From NCBI RefSeq assembly GCF_900167565.1, contig NZ_FUZV01000001.1:2209001-2273000 (forward strand): 64,000 nucleotides of DNA, read 5' to 3'. Both the position numbers and the translations under genes were made by a program. The notes under the pieces were generated by a model, which was not told where the DNA came from, searched no databases, and saw nothing but the letters and a program-made list of their open reading frames with translations. Shown here one piece after another: positions 43,230 to 52,438 of the stretch. Source of the stretch: Pseudoxanthomonas indica. GTDB lineage: Bacteria > Pseudomonadota > Gammaproteobacteria > Xanthomonadales > Xanthomonadaceae. The stretch's first letter is position 1. Every line of letters begins with the position of its first letter.

Positions 43230-45551
43230 TCACTCGGCACGCATCAACTTCACCTCATCCAGCACCCACATCGTCGGCCGGGTGTCACCGCTGAAGTTCA
43301 GGCACAGCCCCTGCGCAGCGCGCGCGCTGGCGGGCAGCGAGGCCTGCAGGGTGATGAATCCGTCTGCATCCGGTGTAGCTGGCAGCGACACGCGCGCGAC
43401 CGGCTCGCCTTTGCAATCGCCGGTGCGAACCAGCAGTTCGCCGTGCGCGGTGGCAGCGGCTTCGAACTTGCGATTCTTCTCGTCATGAGCCAACTGGAAG
43501 TAGTACGGGATCTGGCCAGCGCGGACCTGCACGCTTGCCGCTTCCTGCAACGGCGCATCGGCCCAACGCCAGCAGGGATTGAAGATGGTGACGTTGAACA
43601 GGGCGCGCGCGCCCTCGCGAGGGCCGTCATCTTCCAGCCGCAGCAGCAGACGTCCCGCATCCGGGCAGGTGTCCAGCTCGTCATCGTGGCGCGTCAGCAG
43701 TGAGGCCGCATCGATCAGGCGCGAGCTGGACGGAGCCAGCGGCTCGCCATCAAAGAAGGCAGCGGCACGCACGGTGGTGGGCAACGGCAGCGACAGGGGT
43801 TGCTGGTAGAGCGGCGAGCTTGCGGTGGGCTCGCTGCCATCGATGGAGTAGTGGACGGCGTAGCCCAGCGGATTCTGCAACTCAAGCCGTGCCGACTTGC
43901 CATCCACGGACTTCGGCGCGCCGATGATCACCTGGAACGGCGTCTGCGCGTAGCCGATGCCATGGGCCTGATAACGCCGCAGCTGCGCGGGCAGGCGCTG
44001 CAGGAAATCGGCGTAATCCCTGCGCTCCGCCGGCGACCAGCCCACTTCGGCCAGCGCCGCCAGGCGCGGGAAGAGATGGTGGTACAGGCGCTCGACGGTG
44101 CGCGTGTGTTCGGTCCACAGGTTGGCCTGCAAGCCGAGGATGTGGTGGCGCAGGGACGCATCCAGCGCTGCGGGTACCGGCTCGAAGCCGTACACCTGCG
44201 CAAGGGTCACCTGTGCGGGACGACCGGGCGGCTCATCGGTCGAACCCGTCTGCAGGTAATCCAGGTAGAGATGCGACTTGGGCGTCATCACCACGTCGTG
44301 GCCTTGCTTCGCCGCTTCCAGTCCGCCTTCGGTGCCGCGCCATGACATCACCGTGGCTTCCGGCGGCAGGCCGCCTTCGAGGATTTCATCCCAGCCGATC
44401 AAACGGCGGTCATGCGCTTCCAGGAACTTCTCCAGGCGCTTGATGATGTGGCTCTGCATGTGGAATTCGTCAGGCACGCCGAGCTCGCGCATGCGCGCCT
44501 GCACGTGCGCCGACGCCTGCCATTGGTCCTTCACCGCCTCGTCCGCGCCGACATGCACGTAGCGGCCGGGGAACAGATCGATCACCTCGGTAAGCACATC
44601 CTCGAGGAAACGCAAGGTGCCTTCCTCGGTGTTGAACAGATAGCTGTGCACGCCCCATTGATTGGAAATCTCCGGACGCGTGCCCAGCACGCCGAGTTCC
44701 GGATAGGCCGCAATCGCCGCCTGCGCGTGACCGGGGACATCGATTTCCGGCATTACGGTGATATGGCGTTCGGCGGCATACGCCACTACCTCGCGAATCT
44801 GTTGCTGGCTGTAGTAGCCGCAGTATTTCACCGGCTTGCCCGAGGCATCGCGCCCTGCATCGCCGGCCGGCGTGCGGCAGCTGCCGATGTCGGTGAGCTT
44901 GGGATACTTCCTGATCTCGATGCGCCAGCCCTGGTCATCGGTCAGATGCCAGTGGAAGGTGTTGAGCTTATGCAGGGCCATGGCGTCGAGCAGGCGCTTG
45001 ATCTCGTCCACGCTCCAGAAATGCCGGGCCGAATCGAGCATGAAGCCGCGCCAGCCAAAGCGTGGTGCATCGTCGATGCGAACGGCGCCGATACGCAGCG
45101 CGCCATCGGCGGCAGGGGTCGCCAGCTGCCACAGCGTCACCGCACCGTAGAACAGGCCGCGTGCATCGCTGGCGGCAACGCGGATGCCGCGCTCGGCGAC
45201 TTCCAGTCGATAGCCTTCGGGATTTTCGCTGGCCTGCGGCGTGATCTCGAACGTGATGCCGGCGTCCGCGCTATCGGTCAATGCCAACGGGGTCGGTAGC
45301 GCGTCGCGCATCCATGCTTGGAAGTGCAGCGCAACGGCACGTGCCTCGTCACCTTTGGCATGAAGGCCGGTGGCGGTGGTGATCACGAACTGCCCCGGCT
45401 GCGTCTGCAGCTGCGCCGGAGCGGGAATGAGTGAAGGAGTTGCAGCCGAGTCCGCGGGACGGGTGGACGTGGCAGCAAACGCTGGCAAGGCAAACAGGGA
45501 CGCGACCAGAATCAGCAGGCGACGGCAACCACGCGGCGACACGAACGACAT
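43230..45551 (-). CDS. Exported family 20 beta-N-acetylhexosaminidase (copy 1)
   Basis: A 773-residue GH20 enzyme. A signal peptide (cleavage near AFAATS) is followed by a GH20b domain, then the catalytic TIM barrel with FGWRGFMLDSARHFW, LHKLNTFHWHLTDDQGWRIEI, MPEIDVPGHAQAAIAAYPEL and the catalytic Asp-Glu pair in HVGADEAVKDQW, then a C-terminal beta domain. It removes terminal GlcNAc from chito-oligosaccharides or glycans. ATG 45551 has GGGGA at correct spacing; ATG 45557 is an alternative. It follows the TonB receptor gene across a terminator hairpin. Paralogue of the gene at 49958. Confidence 0.94.
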   Translation of the reverse strand: MSFVSPRGCRRLLILVASLFALPAFAATSTRPADSAATPSLIPAPAQLQTQPGQFVITTATGLHAKGDEARAVALHFQAWMRDALPTPLALTDSADAGITFEITPQASENPEGYRLEVAERGIRVAASDARGLFYGAVTLWQLATPAADGALRIGAVRIDDAPRFGWRGFMLDSARHFWSVDEIKRLLDAMALHKLNTFHWHLTDDQGWRIEIRKYPKLTDIGSCRTPAGDAGRDASGKPVKYCGYYSQQQIREVVAYAAERHITVMPEIDVPGHAQAAIAAYPELGVLGTRPEISNQWGVHSYLFNTEEGTLRFLEDVLTEVIDLFPGRYVHVGADEAVKDQWQASAHVQARMRELGVPDEFHMQSHIIKRLEKFLEAHDRRLIGWDEILEGGLPPEATVMSWRGTEGGLEAAKQGHDVVMTPKSHLYLDYLQTGSTDEPPGRPAQVTLAQVYGFEPVPAALDASLRHHILGLQANLWTEHTRTVERLYHHLFPRLAALAEVGWSPAERRDYADFLQRLPAQLRRYQAHGIGYAQTPFQVIIGAPKSVDGKSARLELQNPLGYAVHYSIDGSEPTASSPLYQQPLSLPLPTTVRAAAFFDGEPLAPSSSRLIDAASLLTRHDDELDTCPDAGRLLLRLEDDGPREGARALFNVTIFNPCWRWADAPLQEAASVQVRAGQIPYYFQLAHDEKNRKFEAAATAHGELLVRTGDCKGEPVARVSLPATPDADGFITLQASLPASARAAQGLCLNFSGDTRPTMWVLDEVKLMRAE

Positions 45552-45562
45552 CGGCATTCCCC

Positions 45563-45596
45563 AAAAAAAAATACGGGCCCAGAAGGCCTGGGCCCG
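45563..45596 (-). terminator. Terminator between TonB receptor 1 and hexosaminidase 1
   Basis: On the minus strand a perfect CGGGCCCAG / CTGGGCCCG stem with 5-base loop is followed by TA and nine T. The T-run abuts the GGGGA ribosome site of the hexosaminidase gene, so it probably lowers rather than abolishes downstream expression. Confidence 0.88.
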
Positions 45597-45722
45597 AGGA
45601 GAGACATTACCTGACGGTAAAGCGGCAAGTGGAACGGGGGGAGCACTCCCTGCTCCTCGCCACGGCCGGAGCCGCGACGCGGGAGCCGGCGCGGGCCGAC
45701 TCCCGATCCAGTGCAACAGTGC

Positions 45723-48512
45723 TTAGAACTGGAAGCGCAGCGAAGCCATATAGCGACGGCCGCTGCGATACACGCCGCGGGTCAGACGCTCGGTGGTGGC
45801 GTAGCTGTGGTAAGCCTCATCCAGCAAGTTCATGGCTTCCAGACCGATGCTGAAGTTGTCGGTGAAGTTGTAGGCCACCGAGGCGTCCACCGAGTCGTAG
45901 GCGCGGGTCCAGAGGTTGTCGCCGCGATCCACGTTGGTGAAGTACTTGCTGCGGTGCGAGTAGGTGATGCGCGCGGTCCAGTCGTCGGTTTCGAAGAACG
46001 GGCTGACGTTGAACTGGGTCTGCGAGTTGTACGGCAGCGGATCACCGGTATCGGACTTGCCGTCGGAGTAGGTGTAGTTGGTCACCATGCCGAACGCGTC
46101 GGTGAAGTTGTACTGCCAGGCCAGCGACAAGCCCTTGATCTTGGCGTTGCCGGCGTTGTCCGGACGCGAGATCTGGTAGATCGTCTCGGCACCTTGGCTC
46201 TGGTTGAAGTGGCTTTCGGCGCGGGTGGTCTCCAGCACGTAGTCGGAGATGTCCTTGTAGAACAGCGTACCGGCCAGGATCGCGTTCTCGGAGAAGTACC
46301 ACTCTGCCGAGAAGTCCAGGTTGGTCGAACGATACGGATCCAGATCCGGATTGCCGCCGCCGCCGGTCAGGGTCTGATCACCCAGCCACAGGTAGCTGGA
46401 CATCTGCCCGAAGTTCGGACGCGCCATCACCTTGGCGGCCGAGAAGCGCAGCACCCACTCATCGGTCAGGTCATAGACCAGGTTCACGTTCGGCAGCAGG
46501 TTGTCGTACTTCTTCTTCACGCTGACCGGTGCATAGCCGTCGGCCGGGCACGGCGGCGGCACGTCGGTGGCGACGCAGGCGAAGCTGGCGCTTTCGGACT
46601 CGGTTTCCACGTAGCGGACGCCGATGTTGCCGCGCAGCCGATCCCAGCTGAAGTCGCCCTGCACGTAAGCGGCGTTTACGTCTTCGGTGATGGTCCAGGT
46701 GTTGGCCGCGAACGACGGATCGTTGAACGTGCTGGGCACCGGCATGGTCTGCCAGGGGGCCAGCCAATCGCCGCTCATGATGTAGTCGGCCAACGCCCAG
46801 CCGTCAATGGTGAAGCGGTTGCCCAGATCACCCACGTTGGTGAAGCCATTGAGGTAGTTGCTGGGCACCTGGCGCGGATTGAACATCGAAGTCGGTGCGT
46901 CGCCGTAACCCTGCACCGAGGCCAACGACACGCCGCCCATTTCCTGGCCGGTCTCGTGTTCGCGGCGCTTCACGCCGAAGCGCAGCTGGTAGAGCGGCGA
47001 ATCGAAGCGGATGCCGAAATCGAGCTGGCCGTACTTCTCTTCATCGTGATTGGGCTTGAACACCACGTTGCCGCCCCAGCCGGTGTTCCAGGTGGAGGGG
47101 CTGCTGGGATCCGAACCCCAGCCGCCGTCCATGCGGAACGCATCGGGATTGGTGAACGGATTGGCGCCGGGGAAAGTCACCTTGCCCGGGAAATGCGGCG
47201 CGCCGCTGATGTCGTAGGAGTAGTTGGCGCGGGCCAGGAACTCGCCGAACACCTGCTTGCTGGTGCCGCCCGTGGCCTTGGTGGTGCCGAGGGTGCCGGA
47301 GACGAAGAATTTGTCGTTGTCGAACTTGGCCTTCAGGTCGTAGGAGTCGGTGTCCACTTCGGCCAGGCGATTCTGCAGGTCATACACCAGCAGCGCGTTG
47401 TTGAAGGAGGCCTTGGTGATCACGCCATCGTCGATGGTCACGTCGGTCAGCTTCATCAGGCTGTTCCAGGCGTTGCCCATGAAGGCGAACATCGACTGGT
47501 TCATGTTGTCGTAGCTGGCGTCCACGCGCAGGGCGTTGAACTCGATGTCGAAGTGCTCGGTCGGCTTGAACTGCAGGGCCACCGAGTAGGTGTCGCGCTT
47601 GCGTTCCTGCTCGAAGTAGGAGGCGCTGAGCGAGTTGGGGCCGCGTGCGTCCAGATCCGTTTCCAGTTCGGCGGCGCAGGCTTCCAGGCAGTTGCGGACC
47701 GGATACCCGACCGACCAGTCGATCGGCACGTTGTTGACCGAGCCACCGCCGCCCTGGCCGTCGCGGTAATCGCGGGCAGCCACGGTGCCGTAAGCCTCGA
47801 TGCCGTCACGGCGGATGTTCTCTGTGGACGTCTGCGCCGAGACGATCACGCCGAAGGTATCGGAGGCGTTTTTCCAGCCGAGCATCACCGATCCTTGCGG
47901 ATCGAATTCCTGCACGCGATCGTTGTAGAGCGAGCTGATCTGCCCGGACACCAGGAAGTTCTCCTGCTGGTCCAGCGGCTTGCGCGTGCTGACGATCACC
48001 GTGCCGCCGATCGAACCTTCGTCGATGTAGGCTTCCGGCGACTTGTAGACCTCGACCTTGCCGACGATCTGCGGCGCCAGCAGCGAGTAGTTGAAGGTGC
48101 GGCCTGGCTGGTCGACGATGAACCAGTCGGCCGAGGCCACGGTCTGGCCATTGAGCAGGGTGCGGTTGAGCGCCGGATCGGTACCCAGGATGCTGACCTT
48201 TTCGCCCTGGCCGAACAGCCGGTCGATGGTCACGCCCGGGATGATGGTCATGGCTTCGGCCACGTTGGTGGCCGGGAACTTGCCGACGTCCTCAGCGGTA
48301 ATCACGTCGACGATGGCATCGGCATTGCGCTTGGTATCCAGCGCCTGCTGCAAGCTGCCGCGGATGCCGGTGACGACGACGCGATCCAGTTCCTGGGCCT
48401 GCTCCCCCGAGGCGGCCGGTGCCGCGGCGCCGCTGTCCTGCGCGTGGGCCTGTGCGGCCACGCCCAGACACATCACGATCGCAGCGGATAGTGTGGTCTT
48501 GCGGTAACTCAT
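45723..48512 (-). CDS. TonB-dependent receptor (copy 1), GlcNAc locus
   Basis: A 929-residue outer-membrane receptor. A signal peptide (cleavage at AHAQ) is followed by a TonB-box-like ELDRVVVTGIRGS, a plug domain (KRNADAIVDVITAEDVGKFP, VSILGTDPALNRTLLNGQTV) and a large beta-barrel ending GVYRSGRRYMASLRFQF with terminal Phe. GGAGAG precedes the ATG. Receptors of this branch import oligosaccharides in xanthomonads; location between a sugar kinase and a GH20 enzyme suggests GlcNAc oligomers or N-glycan fragments. It follows the kinase gene by about 87 bases. Paralogue of the gene at 52439. Confidence 0.94.
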   Translation of the reverse strand: MSYRKTTLSAAIVMCLGVAAQAHAQDSGAAAPAASGEQAQELDRVVVTGIRGSLQQALDTKRNADAIVDVITAEDVGKFPATNVAEAMTIIPGVTIDRLFGQGEKVSILGTDPALNRTLLNGQTVASADWFIVDQPGRTFNYSLLAPQIVGKVEVYKSPEAYIDEGSIGGTVIVSTRKPLDQQENFLVSGQISSLYNDRVQEFDPQGSVMLGWKNASDTFGVIVSAQTSTENIRRDGIEAYGTVAARDYRDGQGGGGSVNNVPIDWSVGYPVRNCLEACAAELETDLDARGPNSLSASYFEQERKRDTYSVALQFKPTEHFDIEFNALRVDASYDNMNQSMFAFMGNAWNSLMKLTDVTIDDGVITKASFNNALLVYDLQNRLAEVDTDSYDLKAKFDNDKFFVSGTLGTTKATGGTSKQVFGEFLARANYSYDISGAPHFPGKVTFPGANPFTNPDAFRMDGGWGSDPSSPSTWNTGWGGNVVFKPNHDEEKYGQLDFGIRFDSPLYQLRFGVKRREHETGQEMGGVSLASVQGYGDAPTSMFNPRQVPSNYLNGFTNVGDLGNRFTIDGWALADYIMSGDWLAPWQTMPVPSTFNDPSFAANTWTITEDVNAAYVQGDFSWDRLRGNIGVRYVETESESASFACVATDVPPPCPADGYAPVSVKKKYDNLLPNVNLVYDLTDEWVLRFSAAKVMARPNFGQMSSYLWLGDQTLTGGGGNPDLDPYRSTNLDFSAEWYFSENAILAGTLFYKDISDYVLETTRAESHFNQSQGAETIYQISRPDNAGNAKIKGLSLAWQYNFTDAFGMVTNYTYSDGKSDTGDPLPYNSQTQFNVSPFFETDDWTARITYSHRSKYFTNVDRGDNLWTRAYDSVDASVAYNFTDNFSIGLEAMNLLDEAYHSYATTERLTRGVYRSGRRYMASLRFQF

Positions 48513-48599
48513 GGTGTCTCTCCCAACATGATGGTGGTGTCGCCCTGCGCTGCAGGTCGTGTGGTGGCCTGATTCCCCGGCGGGCCACCGCTCGCCTTG

Positions 48600-49640
48600 C
48601 TACCGACTGCCTGTTTGATCGAGGTACCAGCTGGCGGCGCCAATCACGCCGAGTTGCCCGTGCTCGACCAGCTTCACGGGAATACGTTCCAGCGCCTGTC
48701 GCATCGGCCCCTTGTTGAGGAAGCGCGGCACGAAGTCGCTGGTGGGTAGGAAGTCGCGGATCTGCGGCAGGATGCCGCCGGCCAGGTAGATGCCGCCCTG
48801 GATGCCGTAGAGCAGTGCCAGATCACCGACCACGCTGCCGAGCAGCGCGCAGAACACCTGCAGGGCGTCGTGCGCATGCTCGTCATAGGCGTGCTCGTCG
48901 CTGTTGGCCAGCGCGGCAGCGGTGATATCGCCGGGCGCGACAAGCGTGGGCTGGACCTGGCGCAAAGCGCACAGCGCCCGGTAGAGATTGAGCAGGCCGG
49001 GACCCGACAGCGCATGTTCGATCGACACATGCCCACGCTCGCGCAGCAGATGGCGAATCAGCGTGATCTCGAGTTCATTGCCGCCGGCCAGCGCGGCCTG
49101 GCCGGCTTCGGTCGGCAGCACGATCGGACGCGGCTGCGCCGGAATCCACACTGCCGCGCCCAGGCCGGTGCCCGGGCCCAGCACGAGTTGCGGACCGGCC
49201 GGACCCTGCTCGGGGCCGGTAAGCTGCAGCACCTGGCTGGCATCGACCTGCGCGGCGGCGTAAGCCACGGCCTGGAAATCGTTGACCAGACGCAGTTCAA
49301 GCAAGCCCGCCTGCTGGCGGATGCGCTCCGGATGCAGCGACCAGGGCAGGTTGGCGGTGATGACCGTGCCGTCGTCGAGCGGAAAACCGGCGCTGGCGAT
49401 CACGCCGCGCGATACCGGCGCCGGCAGCGATCGCAGGAAGTCCTGCACGATCTCGCCCAGGCCGGGGTAATCGGCGCAGGCGTATTTGCGGTAATCGAAG
49501 ATCGCGACCGGCTGCCGCGCCAGCCCGGTGGCGGTGACACGCGCAATGCGGACATGGGTGCCACCAACGTCAGCGGCCAGGAACGCCTCATCGGCATTCG
49601 GCTGCAGGTCTACGGGCGATGGATTGGCGATTGCGACCAC
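48600..49640 (-). CDS. Glucokinase-family sugar kinase (copy 1), likely GlcNAc kinase
   Basis: A 346-residue ASKHA kinase of the glucokinase (Glk) family. The phosphate loop is AADVGGTHVRIARV, then GVIASAGFPL, LRLVNDFQAVAYA with the catalytic Asp, GPGTGLGAAVWIP and a C-terminal GGIYLAGGILPQIRDFL. The start is GTG 49640 with GGGGAGA upstream; GTG 49652 is possible. In Xanthomonas GlcNAc loci a kinase of this type phosphorylates GlcNAc; preference for glucose cannot be excluded. First gene of kinase-receptor-hexosaminidase unit 1. Confidence 0.88.
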   Translation of the reverse strand: MVAIANPSPVDLQPNADEAFLAADVGGTHVRIARVTATGLARQPVAIFDYRKYACADYPGLGEIVQDFLRSLPAPVSRGVIASAGFPLDDGTVITANLPWSLHPERIRQQAGLLELRLVNDFQAVAYAAAQVDASQVLQLTGPEQGPAGPQLVLGPGTGLGAAVWIPAQPRPIVLPTEAGQAALAGGNELEITLIRHLLRERGHVSIEHALSGPGLLNLYRALCALRQVQPTLVAPGDITAAALANSDEHAYDEHAHDALQVFCALLGSVVGDLALLYGIQGGIYLAGGILPQIRDFLPTSDFVPRFLNKGPMRQALERIPVKLVEHGQLGVIGAASWYLDQTGSR

Positions 49641-49712
49641 ACGTCTCCCCACATGTCTCGATTCGCGATGCGCTATCCCCCGATAGCGCTGGAACCGAGT
49701 GTGTGAGAGAGC

Positions 49713-49726
49713 TGACAACGTTGTCA
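49713..49726 (-). promoter_or_regulatory. LacI-type operator overlapping a -35 box, unit 1
   Basis: The perfect 14-base palindrome TGACAACGTTGTCA. Read on the minus strand it forms a TTGACA -35 element, and ACACTC lies 19 bases downstream, the same spacing as in the second copy. Inferred binding site for the LacI regulator encoded at 57956. Confidence 0.8.
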
Positions 49727-49902
49727 AGCGATTTGGAAAAGATTTTCAGATCTCACTACCTCACGCCGACTCAATGTAAACCATTGAAATTCATGCTTGT
49801 TATGGCTAACAGGCAGGGGGGCGCAGCGGACAAAGCGTAATTGCCAGGGAGAGGAACGGCATCTTTCGTGTCCTTGGCAAAAAAAATTTGCGTCTATCGG
49901 TC

Positions 49903-49932
49903 AAAAGAAAGGCCGCCCAAGGGCGGCCTTTC
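49903..49932 (-). terminator. Terminator after hexosaminidase 2
   Basis: A perfect 12-bp stem (GAAAGGCCGCCC / GGGCGGCCTTTC on the plus strand) with a 2-base loop; on the minus strand it ends in CTTTTGA. Confidence 0.85.
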
Positions 49933-49957
49933 CGGTGCAACCGTGGGAAGCGACGAA

Positions 49958-52324
49958 TCAGGGCGTGGTCGACGCCGGCACCAGCGTGACGCGATCCAAC
50001 ACCCACATGGTCGGGCGGGTGTCGCCGGTAAAGCGGATGCACAGATCCGCCGCTTCGTTCTGCGCCGGCAGGTCCGCGCTCAGGCTGACAAAGCCATCGG
50101 CATCCGGCTTGGCCGGCAGCGGCACGCTGGCCAGCGTCTTGCCTTCGCAACCGGCGCTGATTTCAAGTTCGCCATGCGCGGTCTTGGCAGGCACGAACTT
50201 GCGGTGCGATTCGTCATGCGCCAACTGGAAGTAGTACGGAATCTGGCCAGCACGTACCTGCAGCTTGGAGATGCCCTGCAACGGCGCCGCTTTCCACGAC
50301 CAGCACGGATTGAAGATGTCGACATTGAAGATCGCACGCTCGCCCTTGAGCGGGCCGTCATCTTCCAGGCGCAGCATCAGGCTCTGCGTGCACATCGCCA
50401 GTTGTTCGTCGGTACGGCTCAGGCGTGACGCCGCGTCGACACTCAGGCTGCTCGGCGCCACCAGCGCATGGCCATCGGCAAACACCGCCGCGCGCACCTG
50501 CACCGGCAGGTTCAGCTGCAAGGGCTCGCGATACGGCGATGCCAGCAAGGTCGGTTCGCTGCCATCGGTGGTGTAGCGGATGTCGGTGTAGCCCAGGGCA
50601 TTGGCCAGGGTGATGCGCACGCCGCCGGCGGCATCGTCGGCCACGTCATAGGTCACTTCAAACGGCGTCTGCGCGTAGGCGATGCCCAGCGCCTGGTAAC
50701 GTTGCAATTGCTTCGGCAGGCGGACCAGGAAGTCGTCGTAGTTCTTGCTGGACTTCGGCGACCAGCCGGTTTCGGCCACGGCCGCGATGCGCGGATAGAT
50801 CGCATGCTGCACGCGGTCGAAGAAACGCATGTGCTCGGTCCACACATTGGCCTGCACGCCCAGGATGTGCTGGTGTTTGTCGGCCGCCAGCTTCTCCGGC
50901 ACCGGATCGAACGCATAGGCCTGCTTCAGCGGAATGGTGGCCGGACGGCCCGGCGGTTCGTTCGGCGAACTGGTCTGCAGGTAGTCCAGGTACAGATCGC
51001 TGGAGGGCGCCATCACCACATCGTGGCCCTGCTCGGCCGCCTGGATGCCGCCTTCGATACCGCGCCAGGACATGACCGTGGCCGAGGGCGGCAGGTGGCC
51101 TTCGAGGATTTCATCCCAGCCGATCAAACGGCGCTGGCGCGACTCCAGGAATTTCTCCAGCCGCTCGACCATCATGCTCTGCATGCCCATCTCGGTCTTC
51201 ACGCCCAGCTCGCGCATATGCGCCTGCACGCGCGCCGAGCCTTCCCATTGGTCCTTGACCGCTTCGTCGCCACCGATGTGGATGTACTCGCCCGGGAACA
51301 GATCCACCACTTCGGCCAGCACGTCCTCGTAGAACTTGAGCGTGCTGTCTTCGGTGTTGATCAGATAGGTGTTGACGCCCCATTCGTTCGACACGGCCGG
51401 CTTGTCACCCAGCACGCCCAGCTCCGGATACGCCGCGACCGCTGCCTGCGAATGGCCGGGTACGTTGATCTCCGGAACGATGGTGATGTGGCGTTCGGCC
51501 GCGTACTTCACCACGTCGCGAATCTGATCCTGCGTGTAGAAGCCGCAATAAGGCACCGGCGCACCGGTGGCGGGATCCTTGCCGCCATCGCCGGCCGGAA
51601 TGCGGCAACCACCGACTTCGGTGAGCTTGGGATACTTCTTGATCTCGATGCGCCAGCCCTGGTCATCGGTCAGATGCCAGTGGAAGGTGTTGAGCTTGTG
51701 CAGCGCCATCGCATCGAGCGTCTGCTTGACCTGCTCCACGCTCCAGAAGTGGCGCGCCGAGTCCAGCATCAGGCCGCGCCAGGCAAACCGAGGGCTGTCT
51801 TCGATGTGCAGCGCGGGCAGCGAGATCGCATTGCCTTGTGCGGGCACCAGCAACTGCCACAGTGTCACCGCGCCGTAGTACAAGCCACGCGCATCACGCG
51901 CGCTGACGCGCACGCCGCTGGGGCCCACGTCCAGCGTATAGGACTCGACCGATTCGCCCTTGGCGGCCGGGTCGATCACGAAATGGATGCCGCGATCATT
52001 CTTGCCGGCGGCAGCAGCGGCCGGTTTGAGCGCCACGCCATGGCTGCTGGCCAGGAAGGCCGCGAATTGTGCGGCCACCTGTTGCGCTTCAGCGCCGTCG
52101 GCCAACAGGGCGGTGCCGGCATCGACGCGGAACTCGCCGGCCTGCGCCTGCAGCGAAGCGGGCACGGGGATCAGGCCCAGGCTGGTGGCCGTCACCGGCT
52201 GTGCCGACGTGCCGGCCTCGCTGGCGGCGGCGGGCGGTTCCTGCGGCTTGCAGGCCGTCAGCCCGGTCAGGGCCAGGGCAATCAACACGGGCGCGATGGC
52301 GCGCGGCATCTTCTTCTGGGTCAT
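49958..52324 (-). CDS. Family 20 beta-N-acetylhexosaminidase, lipoprotein (copy 2)
   Basis: A 788-residue GH20 enzyme, homologous over its whole length to the gene at 43230. The N-terminus differs: it has a lipoprotein signal with lipobox LTAC (ALTGLTACKPQ), so it should be membrane-anchored, while copy 1 has an ordinary signal peptide. Catalytic parts: LHKLNTFHWHLTDDQGW, VPEINVPGHSQAAVAAYPEL and the Asp-Glu pair in HIGGDEAVKDQW. The start at 52324 is set by the signal sequence; ATG 52309 is possible. Third gene of unit 2. Confidence 0.94.
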   Translation of the reverse strand: MTQKKMPRAIAPVLIALALTGLTACKPQEPPAAASEAGTSAQPVTATSLGLIPVPASLQAQAGEFRVDAGTALLADGAEAQQVAAQFAAFLASSHGVALKPAAAAAGKNDRGIHFVIDPAAKGESVESYTLDVGPSGVRVSARDARGLYYGAVTLWQLLVPAQGNAISLPALHIEDSPRFAWRGLMLDSARHFWSVEQVKQTLDAMALHKLNTFHWHLTDDQGWRIEIKKYPKLTEVGGCRIPAGDGGKDPATGAPVPYCGFYTQDQIRDVVKYAAERHITIVPEINVPGHSQAAVAAYPELGVLGDKPAVSNEWGVNTYLINTEDSTLKFYEDVLAEVVDLFPGEYIHIGGDEAVKDQWEGSARVQAHMRELGVKTEMGMQSMMVERLEKFLESRQRRLIGWDEILEGHLPPSATVMSWRGIEGGIQAAEQGHDVVMAPSSDLYLDYLQTSSPNEPPGRPATIPLKQAYAFDPVPEKLAADKHQHILGVQANVWTEHMRFFDRVQHAIYPRIAAVAETGWSPKSSKNYDDFLVRLPKQLQRYQALGIAYAQTPFEVTYDVADDAAGGVRITLANALGYTDIRYTTDGSEPTLLASPYREPLQLNLPVQVRAAVFADGHALVAPSSLSVDAASRLSRTDEQLAMCTQSLMLRLEDDGPLKGERAIFNVDIFNPCWSWKAAPLQGISKLQVRAGQIPYYFQLAHDESHRKFVPAKTAHGELEISAGCEGKTLASVPLPAKPDADGFVSLSADLPAQNEAADLCIRFTGDTRPTMWVLDRVTLVPASTTP

Positions 52325-52375
52325 TGGATCTCGCTCGAAGTGGAAAGAGGCTTCCGCAGGGGCAGAACTGTACGC

Positions 52376-52409
52376 AAAAAAAAGCGGGCCCGGACAAGTC
52401 CGAGCCCGC
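52376..52409 (-). terminator. Terminator between TonB receptor 2 and hexosaminidase 2
   Basis: On the minus strand GCGGGCTCGGAC pairs with GTCCGGGCCCGC (one wobble) and is followed by eight T. Same position within unit 2 as the hairpin at 45563 in unit 1. Confidence 0.88.
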
Positions 52410-52438
52410 AGAGGGAAAAACACGCGGTAAAGCAGAAA

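Larger units (their letters stand above)
49641..49957. other. Intergenic region with promoter/operator of unit 1 and terminator of unit 2
   Basis: From right to left it holds the terminator after hexosaminidase 2 (49903-49932), about 150 AT-rich bases with no gene I can support, the LacI-type palindrome (49713-49726) and the leader of the kinase gene. Confidence 0.7.

Noticed and set aside
45711..48491. A 926-codon plus-strand open frame
   Set aside because: An exact mirror of TonB receptor 1, without signal peptide or motifs. The same reasoning rejects the 1032-codon plus-strand frame at 50468-53566.
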